Source: Saururus chinensis (Eukaryota > Streptophyta > Magnoliopsida > Piperales > Saururaceae). Taken from it: a stretch of 64,000 nt of DNA. Both the position numbers and the translations under genes were made by a program. Below, piece by piece: positions 10,451 to 22,142 of this stretch (position 1 is its first letter; each line of letters opens with the position of its first letter). The notes below the pieces were generated by a model. The model saw only the letters and a program-made list of their open reading frames with translations. It did no database searches and was not told the DNA's origin. The stretch lies in NCBI GenBank assembly GCA_035235625.1, contig CP141140.1, forward strand, positions 10,250,685 through 10,314,684, given 5' to 3'.

Positions 10451-12929
10451 TAGGCAATCCCATATCAAATCAAACACTAAAAAGACATAAGGGTAAATGG
10501 CATCGATCTCGTGTGAAGTTTGGTCAGATTAGGAAAGAGGTGCCAAGGTTGAGAAGAAAACATGCTCGCATCACTAATTCACTCTTCAAAATTTTATTAT
10601 AATTATATTATATTAATTTAAAAGTAATAACATATTTTAAATGTTGAACCATATTACCTCTAAATTCTTACACTTATCCCATAAAATTTTTTATATTTTT
10701 ATATATAACCCACAAACTATGACTACATATGGTTATCTTCATATTCTTTTACATGATAGTTATGTGTCAAACAATTATTGGCCACTTACACGACATGGCC
10801 GGGTCCCATAATTTAAGTTGTTTTGTTTTTAATTTTGTATAGTCATATCTTAAGCTTTCGACTTCAAATTTGCGCATTCTTTATATCAATAAAAAATTTT
10901 CAATGAGCTCTATCAAATGAGACCCTAGAACTTTTTACATAATTTCCATGCATACAATTATTTTTCCAGCATGCATATGATAATTCGATGATTCTTTCAC
11001 ATGACTATTATGTGCGACATGCTATGGCTCCATTATTTATGTTGTATTATTTTCAACTTTCTATGGTCACATTTGGAGCTCTATACCTCAATTTAATTTG
11101 TCCATTCTTAATACTGTTGAAAAAATTTTGACGAGCTCAAAATGTGGTTCTATTTGTCCAAAAAGTGTCTTTATTATTGTGTTCTTGACATTAAGTACGT
11201 TTATAGTGGTTCTATTTGTACTTTATTTACGTTTGGTAAATAAAGGCTTGTTGTGACTAGAGAGAGAGGCCCGCACATTCACAATATATGATGGGGCGCC
11301 ATGGGGTCGAATCAAAGGGGATGATCTCGCAAATCAAAAGGATAGCGAGAATGGGGCCCAGGAAAGTGCATGTTGGCCGATTAAGGTAATTCGGGCATGG
11401 TCTGTGCCTCAAATATTTCAAGATATAATTCCATGGTGTAGCTTCTTTTTATTGTTGGTTTGTCCACAATTTTAGTTCGTGGCTGCCCCTCTTGGTGAGT
11501 GCCTGCGTGGAGATCATTTCCAATAGAAAAAACGAGTTCAACACAGTTTTAAAGTTCTCAAACAGAAACTGATGACTGCTCCAACACTAGCTCTTTCGAG
11601 TTTCTAAAAAAATATCAATTGTGACTCCTCATGTGTGGGTATTGGTGTTGTTCTTTCACGAGAAGGATGTTCGGTGGACTTTTTCATTACTAAGTTGAGT
11701 GCTTGAATTCTTTGCGTTGGTTCATGGTGTTCGGTAGTAGTGACATTATTTGATCCGGTGTGAATTTATCATGCACACTTATCATCATCCCCTCAAATTT
11801 ATTCAAAATCAAACCAAGATAGAGAGATTTTATGTTGTTGGATTTAACTCTAAGAATTTAATTTTGTGATTAAGCACAAGTTAGGGTATTTCAATATTGT
11901 GGCAGATATGGGTACTCATGGATGTTTGTGTCTATTTTTATATAGAGTATACACTTTTTTTGGTCTGGGGCATATAGGATGCAACATGGACCAAGTTTTT
12001 TATCCATCCTATTGAGGAGCTAATGACAAGGATATACCCTTCTGCGTGTCTGCAAACATCTAAGTTTGCCATTCTTACCCAACACTCATTTAATTATTAG
12101 TAGTAATTATTATTAACTATTAGAAAAAATATAATCAATACCTATATAACATCTTATAATTGTCCTAACATGTTATATAGGTACTTGACTACTTAGAAAC
12201 ATAGATCTAATATTGTAGCATGTTAGAAAAGTCCTAACATACTATATAGGTATTAGATAGTTTGAAAACATGAATCTAAAACTTATGTAGTATGTTAGGG
12301 CAGTCTTAACATGCTATATAGGTATTGTATAACTTGAAAACATTAATCAAGTACCTATGTAGATTGTTATGATAGTTTTAACATGTTACATAATACTAAA
12401 ATTTTTGAATTGAGATAAAAATTTAGGTGTTAAAGTATTTGTCTATGTTTGTCCGTGTTTATAGTAAATAGACTTGGACAAAATATAATATAGACTAGGG
12501 AAACATAGATAAATACAAATAAAGGGTATGCAAATGGCTCACAACCATGAACAACCCTATGTCCATATCCATTTCTATCTGTGAGCACCCCTAGTGGCAA
12601 ATCTTCTCAATTGGAAGGTTAATCTTCTTGTCACTTTACAAGTAACAATTTTAGGCTTTGATTTTATTCATGACCTTATTAAAGAATAGTGATATTCTTG
12701 CACCACTTTCTCTATACCCAAAGGCCTTACGCCATTTATGATTATATATGAAAAAATGAATTTCATGTTGTCAGGTAGAACCTACTTTTCCTATCTAATC
12801 AAAAGTAGTGTAAGCCTATAGAGTTGAGAAAATTGAGTATAATTATCATTTTCCCTTTATAAAGATGACAAAGACTTTCATAAGTTCTAGGTGGCATGTG
12901 AACACAATCTGCCCCACAAATGTGATTAT
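10451..12929. other. AT-rich non-coding region
   Basis: Long AT-rich sequence with no frame of interest. Around 10850-11160 and 11280-11400 there are phrases in the style of decayed LTR sequence ('gagctctatcaaatg', a GGGGCGCCATGGGG stretch), but no LTR end was found. A short tandem repeat at 12160-12400 is listed separately. Confidence 0.5.
12160..12400. repeat. Tandem repeat of about 70-72 bp, three to four diverged units
   Basis: Units begin with GTCCTAACATG or a variant at about 12162, 12231, 12303 and 12375, each followed by TATATAGGTA, a 'gaaaacat' phrase and 'tatgtag'. Spacing is 69, 72 and 72 bp. The array is non-coding. The last unit is partial. Confidence 0.6.
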
Positions 12930-13830
12930 CTTCTTCATCAAGGTTTTCTCTTTAAAGGCAACTGTTTGTGTATTCCTGATTATTCTTTGGGCATTCAGTT
13001 GCTGTAAGATTTACATGCTAGTTGTCTTGTTGGTAATATAGGACGTGATAAAATGTTGGGTTCGCTGCTTCATAAATTTTATTAGCCAAAACCAGGATGT
13101 TCGATGATATGTGCAACGTTGTTTTGTGGGTCAGAAAGCGAAGGTTCAAGCTAAGCAGACATGTCTGTATAAAGCTCTATCCGTGCCTAATGGCCCCTTT
13201 GAAGACCTAACTATAGATTTTCTTCTTGGCCTTCCTCGAACACGGTGTGGGTATGATTCTATATTCGTCGTTGTTAATCAGTTTTATAAAATGTCTCGTT
13301 TTCTACCATGCAAGAAGACTAGCCACACCACACATATTGCTCTCCTCCTCTTCAACAAAGTGGTGCGCATCCATGGGTAATTACAATCATCTCTTATCTC
13401 GATAGCCGTTTTCAGAGGCACTTTTGAAAAACATTGTGGAAGTGCTTGGCCACTCACCTGCAGTTTAGTACTACTTGTCGTCTATTAATAAGTTAATTGT
13501 CTATTAGAAGTTTATCAAGAGGTTCAGCATAAAATTCCAGCTTTTAGTGTTGTCTAAACTCGTTATGCTAATCGGCATCGCAAAGAAAAGGTATTTCAGG
13601 CGGGCAACAAAGTGATGGTTCACTTGCGCCGGGAAAGAATACTTGCTGGTCAGTATAATAAATTGGCTTAGAAAGATTGGACCATGTGAAATTCTCCAAA
13701 AAAATCAACGACAATGCCAATGTCGTGATTTTACTACCCCGTTTGACTATTTCTAACACATTTAATGTGTCCGATTTGTTTGAGTATTTTGAACCTGATA
13801 CACGTTCTAATGATAATGACAGTAGAGGAT
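12930..13830 (+). pseudogene. Ty3/gypsy integrase remnant
   Basis: Decayed pol sequence. An upstream part near 12960-13080 resembles the region before the integrase zinc finger. The clearest part (13140-13380) reads in one frame through a TIDFLLGLPRT motif and an SIFVVVNQF motif with FLPCKKTSHTTHIA, which is the integrase catalytic core of plant Ty3/gypsy elements. Beyond 13380 the frame is interrupted by stops, with fragments matching the region after the core and the MVHLRRER motif of the integrase C-terminus (near 13610). Stops and indels show it is inactive. No LTRs could be tied to it. Confidence 0.85.
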
Positions 13831-14226
13831 GAGCTTCTTCAAAAGAAAATGATATTTATATTTTATTTTCTCTCTACTATAAGTCTTACACTATTTATAA
13901 TTGGATAGGAAAAAATAATCTCCCTAGCAGGTAGGAAAGTAGGTGTAAGAATATCACTTTCATTCTTCAAATAAATGGGAAAGTAAAGAGGTGCATGCTG
14001 AGAGTTTAGTTGGCCATTTCATTGAATGACTGTGTTCAACTGTAGAAAAAGGATATTCTTGTACTTTCATGTGTCTGGTCAGCAAGATTGTACCTAAAGG
14101 TGGCTTGTAGAATGGTTCAACTGAATAATTTTTCGCTGGGAATTAAAATTAGCATTTGGCTTTGAGAGTCGTCTCTTTCCATGAGAATCCGGTTGCGGAG
14201 CTGTATTTGGATTCAACTCGATTTTT
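13831..14226. other. Spacer downstream of the NAC locus
   Basis: AT-rich sequence between the gypsy remnant and the 3' end of the minus-strand NAC locus. It probably includes that locus's 3' UTR. No other feature was seen. Confidence 0.4.
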
Positions 14227-16038
14227 TTAATTGAAATACATGAACACCTTTTTTCTAGAGTTGAACACAACCCTTCTATGAAATGCCAAACTAACTCCCC
14301 TGCTCATCTTCTGAAATTCTGCGCTCAGACTGCAACATATCCTCCTCTGAGCAGTGCCATGCAAATGACTCTGTCTTGTCCTGCTTGTGCTTCCAAGCTG
14401 CCTCTCCTCTAAACTAAACACCTCGAAGCCTAATGGTGGCGTAGTTGAATCTCCATACCCATATTGTGAAACCCTCCTTCCATACTCAACATTTGACGGA
14501 AATTCACCAAGATGAATTATCTCATCTTCCAAAATGTCAGCAAAATAGTCATCCCCTGCGGATGCAGTTTGATGCTCCTGGAACATTATAAAAGTCATTA
14601 ATGTCAGGGGAAAAAAACTAGCCCAAGAAACATGGTTCGATTTTAATATAATGAACCGAAGGTGAGAAAGGAGTCACATAAAGCAATAAGCAACAAGAAG
14701 ACTAGAAGAGTGAAGTAGTAATGACGGGTTACAAACTTACAACAACAAAATTTCGTGAAAGAAATAGCACCATGAAGAGTGCAGTAGAAAATAACGTCTG
14801 AATTGACATCGAGACAGGACCATTTTACCAACACAAAATATAAACATAGAGACAAACCAAAACTCGCAAAGAAAATATGGAATTGAAAAAGGATGCTATA
14901 AAAAACAGCAAAAAATCAACCATAAAAAAAGACTGAAATTAAGCCAGACCTCACGAACTGTTTTAAGATGCGAAGAAGTTGCTTCATCAGCAAATTTACG
15001 CTCGTATGTAGACGATTCTCTACCACTTTGGACTTCTTTTCCAATCCGATGTAATTCTCTCTCTGGCTGCTGCCAGCTCCCAGGTATTTGTTTCTCACCG
15101 GAAGGTACACATTCACTTTTTTCAGCAGATAAAGTACTTTGCTCACCTAGATCAATGCATGGATTGACATATTCCGCACCAGAACCACATCTCGTCCAAA
15201 GTCGGCAAAGAGCAAAAGAATCCTTGAATATAAAAATTGCATGAAACATCAAAAAAATATATCTATGAACGGAGTACATTAGTTCATACTTCATACTGAA
15301 TATGCAATGAAAACATGCCTTCTACATAACCAATTAATTGGCCCATGCCTCGTTCTTTCAAGCTATCATTTTTAAGGACAAAACTTATCAGCTATGATAA
15401 CATTCTTTCATGGAAATGAGACTAGCAAAATTTCTTTGCTTCACAATGGACCCCAGTTTGACATATCTATTTGCTCCAACTAATAATTAATATAAAATCA
15501 CCTGAGATACATCGGGCACACTTCCTTTCAAGCAAAACTCATGAACTATCCAATCAGTTCTCTCCCCTTCGGGAGCACGGCCTTTGTAGAACACAAGAGT
15601 TTTCCTAGTACCAATTACTTCTGATGCTGATTTAACTAAACGCTCTTTCCCGGTGACCTTCCAGTAACCGGCTTCAGTAGCTCTTCTAGTTTGTGATCCA
15701 CGTGGGTACTTCTTGCCTCGGGGAGAAAAGAAGTACCATTCTTTGTCCGTTGTTTGTAGAAATGATTTGGCTAGTAAAAAGGCATACACAATTATTAGTC
15801 CAAGGAATAAATCATATACTCCAAAATGTAATTACATATATTTGAAATCCGATTTATAAAATATAAAGCACACTATTGTACCGGGTATTTCCCAAGGCTC
15901 AAACTTGCACAAATCAACTTCTACAATCACTTTCACACTCTCTTTGTCACCTTTAACCTACCTTTTCAGGTAGTGTGAAATCAGCTCTTGGTCTGTGGGA
16001 CGAAATCGAAAACCAGGATAGGACAAGAGATCCATCAT
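14227..16038 (-). pseudogene. NAC transcription factor, NTL8/NAC089-like, with a premature stop
   Basis: Four exons: 15882-16038, 15502-15770, 14950-15222 and 14227-14577, with matching phases (350 codons including the stop). Exon 1 encodes the start of a NAC domain (YPGFRFRPTDQELISHYLK) and ends EPWEIP; exon 2 holds [23 protein letters not shown] and [20 protein letters not shown]. The linker and acidic DDYFADILEDEIIHLG stretch are typical of the NTL8/NAC089 group. Codon 27 (15958-15960) is TAG where the family has Lys in the K-R/K-K-V stretch; one A-to-T change explains it. The group usually ends in a transmembrane helix, but none is seen. After GTAQRRI (about 14335) the frame looks shifted by one base. 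All other splice sites and frames are intact, so decay is recent, or TAG is an allele or base error. Confidence 0.8.
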
Positions 16039-16668
16039 ATGAAGCTCAATATCACATCCTGTCCTCAACGATACCAGAAGTGACGTCGAGACTTCTTTTA
16101 TACCGTCCTGGTTCCAGAGGGCCGCTATAAATCAGTCATTCTTCTTTTTTACTTTCATTTTATCGTAATCATACAACAAAATTGTACTAATGTGAAGTTC
16201 GACCTCTTCCCTCCTTATGAGAGAGTGGAGATGGTTCAAAAATGAAAAGCAGAGCAAAGGGAGACGCACTGCTGGTCCTTAAAACCCTGGTCTGGTAATG
16301 AAGCAGCCAAAGAAAAACAGAAACCAATTCACTTCACTTGGTCCCGGTTGCATCACTGGCCCAACCAGGAGGGGGGAAACTTAGATCCATGCATCTCCTG
16401 CACCCAGTATTCTCATTTCCACGGCCCACAGGTAGAGAGAGATAGAGAGACAGGCCACTGTGTACTGTGTAGGTATGGAAAATGTTTTTATGACCACCAT
16501 GACCATGAATAGGTGGAGAAGGTAACACCAATACTTGGGTGACGCTATTTCCAAAGATGCCTGCCTGCCTCCGTCGACATTCCCTTCCGTTGGGCCGGTT
16601 TGGGTGAAGAATCTACAAGGACAACTGTAATTTTGGAGTTAGTAGTATTTTATTTTAATTAGTTAGAG
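16039..16668. other. Upstream region of the NAC locus
   Basis: Likely promoter and 5' UTR of the minus-strand NAC locus. The frame stays open for a distance upstream of the first ATG pair (16033-16038) but contains no earlier ATG there. No other gene was recognised. Confidence 0.4.
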
Positions 16669-18290
16669 TTTGTTACGTATTTAATCTTTGTAAAATTATG
16701 ATAGAGTGCGGAGAAGTGAGTATAACGGCTTTTGAAGCGCTCGATTCGGACACCGGGGCCGAAAGATAAGGCCTCGGGAAACATGCTATATGGGCAGGAC
16801 CCACATTGAAGTTCGGGATAACCTAGCCATGTAGGGTCTAGTTTTGTAGGGCTCATCGATACGAGCCCAATGGTATCAAGAACGCGCAAACGGAGTCCGG
16901 GAGATAAAGATCGCCGCGTTTAAAGTTTTCGGATTTTTTAAAAAAGAAAAATATTATAAAAAGAGAGGCTGACGCACGCGGCTGGCGTCAGCCGGCGCCG
17001 CTGTGGCGGCGCCGCATGGACCCGGGGCCCGCGGGCCGGTCACGCGACGCGTAGCGGGCCCGAAAGGCGGGTCCGCATCACGCGGGGCTGGGCCCGCAAC
17101 GACGCGCGCCGCGAACACGACGCGCTTTGCCGCGCATCGTAGTGCCGAACGGCGCGATGGGGCCCGGGCGGCACGGGAAGCATGCATGCGATGCGAGTCA
17201 CGCGCGTGACGTGCGCGTGCCTATAAATAGTGCACCTGAACCAGTTTTTTTTCTTTGGTTTTCAGTTTTCCACTTCTGAACATGTTTTCCTCCTTTCTCA
17301 ACTGTTTTAAGTCCAAATCGAGTGATTCAAAAGGCGTTTCCTACTGAATCGAACGTTCCGGACGCTGTGGTGGGGTCGGTTTCTTTATTCGGTGCTTCCA
17401 CAGTTACGAATCTGTAACAAAGGTTAAGGTAGGGGAATTTAAACTCTAATCGTGTGCTTAGTATAACTTATTTACGCATGATTAAACTTATGTGATTGAT
17501 TTATGGAAGAATGTTATGTGTTGAACTATTTTAGCATGAATGATGCTATGTTTGATCGATGTGATGATTCATTCATGGGCTTAAGAACCCGGAATGATCA
17601 TAGAGTGATGATGCCCGCCGAAAAAAATAATCGGCCAGTGGCGCGCAAAGGGTAGAGCATCGTGGGAAAGCTCTGTCCCTAAGTGGCCCTCGTTTGCCCC
17701 ATGAGCGCCGAGGGTAGGCCGTAGGGTGTCACGGCTTGTGGATTTGTTTTGATTTGGAATCGTTATGTTTTCCGCATAATTTATCGTGATAAAGGTTTCT
17801 AAAAAGAAAATGTTGTAGGGTTTTCAAAGAGATTTTTGCTTAGCATCTCTGTTAGATTTTAAATCAACCTGCTGAGTATTTTAAAATACTCACCCACCCC
17901 CAGATTCTGCAGGTAATGCAGCGAGGGCAAAAGTGAAGGAAGAATAGTCTCTCAAATATTTTATCTGCTTTCTGTTTTTGGAAAATATGTAATGATTATA
18001 TGACTGCAGTTTAAGGGCGTGATGTGCCCGAAGACTTGTAAGGCTTGTAAACTATCAACTCTATGAACCTAAGTCCATGGCTTGTGTGTAAGTTCTTTTA
18101 AGTGCATGTTTACTATTTTGTTGCGTTATAACTCCGTGGTATGCCTACGATTAATATAAGGCATATGTGACTGTGATCCGCATTGACGGCCGCTGTGTTC
18201 GGACGTGCGTGTGATGGCCGCGCGTGTCGAACATTTATGACGACAATATTTATATGTCGAAAAAGGGGCGGCCGCCACATTAAATGTGGC
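16669..18290 (+). mobile_element. LTR of a Ty3/gypsy-type element, plus orientation
   Basis: A diverged copy of the LTR-like block at 2640-3653, in the opposite orientation. It has in order: AT-rich U3, a 'tttgtagggctcatcgatac' phrase, a very CpG-rich stretch (16970-17215), a TATA box at 17222, and an R/U5 zone with a 'gagtattttaaaatactcac' motif and 'cagattctgcaggtaatgcag' (17870-17920). It ends near 'gcggccgccaca' at about 18285. No internal coding region adjoins it, so it may be a solo or truncated LTR. No target duplication could be confirmed and the left edge is approximate. Confidence 0.6.
17222..17229 (+). promoter_or_regulatory. TATA box of the LTR promoter
   Basis: TATAAATA lies immediately after the CpG-rich U3 segment, the expected place for the retroelement promoter. 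Transcription would start about 30 bp downstream. Confidence 0.6.
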
Positions 18291-20023
18291 ACTTTATTAT
18301 TAGAAAGTGTACTGAAAGAGCTTTGAATAGCTATTAAGAGTGCGCAAATTGGAGCTCTGATGAGGAAGCTATAATAAATGCAACATTAGGGAAGTTTTGG
18401 AGTAAATATAGAAATCAACGAATTTGACCTTTGGTATTTCTTTATGAAATAACTCATCCTATGGTTTGAATTTAAGTGTGAAACTTCTAGGATAGAAACA
18501 ATACTGGCATAGCTTTAAAACGCCTCCAAGAATGTGTGAATCGAAGTTGGAGTTAGATGAATGAGTTATGATTGTCTAAAGTTGGATTGAGGTGATGTTG
18601 GTGACTTGCAAATGCTTACTAATTTGATTGTTGGACATTCTTAGTAGTATAACTTTCTCTACAAATAAAGTCTTGATCTAATATTTTGGGGTTATAAAGT
18701 AGACAGATATCTTTGGAACTCCACTAAGAATGCATAAATCGGAGTTTATATAAGGAAGTTATGACTGCCCAAAGTTGGGACTTTGGTATTGTTGGCAGAC
18801 CATCGACATATCAATGGATTTGTCAATGAAAAACACACTTATTGTTGGCAGACCACATACATGTCGATCAGTTACCAATAGTTTTAGGCAATTACAAGGT
18901 TATGCTAAAAAACCACCTAGTTTGACGATTTTACAACATAATTTATGCTAAAATCCTTCCCTTAGACTCCTCTTTTTTTTTTTTAGAAAAACTTCTCAAA
19001 AGAAGGAAGGGTAAGATCAAGGGCTCTCTAAATAGAGAAGAATCAATAGAGGGAGTAAATTCTTAAAACATTGGATCGACATCGTGCGTGAGGAAGGATT
19101 TTCAATTCGTGAAATACATCGGATTGGTAACCTTGTTACTTTGATTTGACTTTGAAGTAAATGTATGACATGAATTATGATTGTTAATTAGCATGAAGCA
19201 TGTTTGAGAATGAATTCTGAAATTTTATCATGATTATGCTATGAGTATGAGATCATATTTTTCCATATTTAATGATCATTTGATAGAAATAATCATAATT
19301 TGTTATAATGGGAGGGTTGTGTGTGGAAAAGTTTGTGTGATGGTATGATTTGGAGTAATTTTTGTAATCAAAACCAACCTCTATTATTTCTTCCTTATCA
19401 TCAGCACAATCACCAAATTGTTAGTGACAAGATTAGTGAAAAGAGAGAGATGACATTACTGACATCATCGAAAGTAAGGTTGATGCGCTAGTGTAGCATT
19501 AATGAAGTGGGTTATCCTAGCCAACCCACTGTCGATGAGGGCTCGACATGTTAATGGGTTGCCTATGAGCATCGATAAACTGGCCGACACGCCAGTGAGT
19601 CTACCGACAGAAAGTATTGAGAATTTTCTAACATGATTTATGATATGATATAAAATATTATCACAACATAAAATTCACTGCATATGAATGAATGTGTATG
19701 TGATGATAAGTTTGATGATATATGAGTATGTGTACCATTTGTGTGCTAAAATCCTTGTATTAGATCGCACTCTGGATGGTTGGTAATTAATACATATAGT
19801 TGAAGATTCCTAGTGCTATGTTACATCAACAAAAGGGTATGGTATGAAAAAGGATCATGATCTTCTAGCTCTCCAAGAGTTAAAGTTATGTAAAGCCGCT
19901 CACCTGGCCTTAGAGTTAGGTTCAAATTGACTAGAGCATAAACAATGATTGGTCCCGTACACCACAGTATAGGAAGTTTTGACAATCATGATAGTTGAGA
20001 TACCAACCACTTAGGTAGATAAG
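18291..20023. other. Decayed retroelement-like sequence
   Basis: Contains phrases such as 'aatgcataaatcggag' followed by 'gaagttatgactgccc', twice in varied form (18340-18370 and 18730-18770), and 'gttggcagaccaYc' twice (18780-18860). These are the style of LTR or untranslated retroelement sequence. No coding domain or LTR end was identified. Confidence 0.4.
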
Positions 20024-20120
20024 TGTAATAACCGAAAATTTTGAAAAAAATTTTAAACATTTTTCTTATTTCAAAAATTGACCTCAAAATATTTTAATTT
20101 CATATTTAATTAATTTTGGA

Positions 20121-20151
<31 letters not shown>

Positions 20152-21522
20152 TTTGTTTATTGTGTTAGAGACAGTTGAACATTTAGACCTGTATTACCTA
20201 AATTGTATATATAAGATTATTTTCTACATGTTATCATAAATATTGCTCCATGATGTGTTCGTATAGAGTATGTGAATATTTATGATAATGTTAAATATGT
20301 TCTTCAGTAATAAATGACTAGATGTATTGATGTTTTGCGTATTTGACATATGCATGTTTGTACCTATATAGCTATGCACTGTGATTTAAAGTTAATATAT
20401 GCATTAATTCAAGGTGTCATGAGTTAGACAACACCATGTGGTGAAGATGGTCTATGTAGATGCTAGAGCCACCCCACATTGCATAAATGCAACGTCAAGG
20501 TGAAACCCTACGTGTCCATGGTATGGGACGTGGACATCTGGGCATGGATCTCTTGTCGTTCATTCCTTAGAAGCTGGCAGACACTGGGTTTGGGTCTTGC
20601 CTACATGGTACCTAGGGACACTTTTGTATTTGGTTGGACTGACCTTGGTAAGTTTAGGTTAACCATGTTGGTTAGATTGTAATGCCAACTTTGGTTGCAT
20701 AGTAAAAGTAAACTCTAAATTTATGTTTTGTGATGGTAGTTGGGAATTGCTAAGAAACCTAACAGGATTATAGAATAATTTGGGTAATTACTCATATGAT
20801 AAACAACTTGATACTCTCTCATTTCTTAATTTAAAATGGTGTGTGTGATACTTGCTAATTAAATGACAAAATACATTAATGAATGTATGGTTTCTTGTGC
20901 CCGAAAGTTTTCAAAAAGATGGGGGGCTAACCTAGGGTGCAAAATCCCTCCCATGGTCTTTCCACTGAGATTTCGTAGTAGACTCAGCAGAACATTGTAA
21001 TTTTGTAGTAGACAATATGTTCTAATGGTACATATAGTGAAAATGATAATTCAATTGAATAGGATTTGATTGAGATTACTATCACATTGAAATTGTAATT
21101 AATATGAATGGGGTTCAATAATAGTTACTATGATATGAAATTGATATTAACTCATGTATAATTAAATGATGTATTTCTCATGTGTTTATGGGTATTCATA
21201 ATCATTTTTTATGATGACTATTTCCTTACTGGGTTTTTGCTCATCCCTTTTCTTTTGTTTATTTTAGAAATATTTCTTTGAGATTTCCTTTGCGTCTTTT
21301 TACGCATGCATGTGTTACTTGAAGGAATTTCGAGTAATGGATAATGTTTAGGCTATTTTGCTTGTACTTGACAGATCCTAGATGATTTGATAGGGGGTTA
21401 AGGCACTTGAATCACGCCCCAGTTTAGGGTGTAATTTATTTACTTTTTCTTGGGTTTATATTTTGGGGGTATGATAATTAGCCTAATCTTTATGGCATAG
21501 ATGGAGCAGAGCATGTAACATT
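20024..21522 (+). mobile_element. Probable LTR, plus orientation
   Basis: Starts with TGTAATAACCGAAAATTTTG, a typical plant gypsy LTR 5' end, and may end near 'gagcatgtaaca' at about 21522. In between lie AT-rich sequence, a TG microsatellite and a 'gggcgtgat'-style tail region with 'cacgccccagtttagggtgt' near 21413. The 5-bp flanks do not match, so neither end is proven. Confidence 0.4.
20121..20157. repeat. (GT)n microsatellite followed by (GTTT)n
   Basis: Fourteen uninterrupted GT units followed by three TTTG-like units. Likely variable between individuals. Confidence 0.9.
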
Positions 21523-21834
21523 TGAGATTTTTTTAAATATTTTTTTTAAATTTATAAAAAAATTGTAATATAAAACTATAAATAAAAAAATTGACAAAAT
21601 CTAAAACCTGTGAAGGGCATGCATTGAAAACAAAACATACGAAATAAATCGTCATGGCCATGGGCTTAATTAAAAACACATCCAAGCATCTCTAAGTACA
21701 ATCCTACGTCAATCCAAAGCTATAATCCACTATACAAGTTCAAACACATACAAACATAATCGACTCTCATCTTACCCAATACATCATATCCACAATATAA
21801 CTTGACAAGTCACAAGTACAATTACACTTTCCCA

Positions 21835-22085
21835 CAATGTACTTATTTAATCCTTTGTGACAAGTAAAATTACACTTGCTCACAATGTACTTATTTAATC
21901 CTTCTAAAGGACAAAATCAATACAATGTATTGATTTCGTCATTTAAAAGGATAAAATCAGTACACTTGCCCACAATGTATTGATTTCGTCATTCTAAAGG
22001 CCGAAATCAAATATATTGATTTCATCCTTTAGAAGGATGAAATTTATGTAAAATGAGTTTCATTCTTCTAAAGGACGAAACTCGT
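21835..22085. repeat. Array of short direct repeats and successive hairpins
   Basis: A 'cacaatgtacttatttaatcc' type phrase repeats directly at 21835-21902. Four imperfect palindromes of about 26-30 bp then follow at 21931-21959, 21991-22019, 22018-22043 and 22055-22084. Each pairs a GATTTCGTC- or GAGTTTC-like left arm with a GAYGAAATC- or GACGAAACTC-like right arm around TTCTAAAGG. The 21523-21834 stretch before it is AT-rich with no recognised feature. Confidence 0.65.
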
Positions 22086-22142
22086 AAAATGTTTTTTAAT
22101 AAAAAAAAGCCAAGCATGCACCATCACCTAATTGGCACCTAG

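Noticed and set aside
16954..17209. Open frames rich in Ala, Arg and Gly
   Set aside because: They are products of the CpG-rich U3 segment of an LTR.
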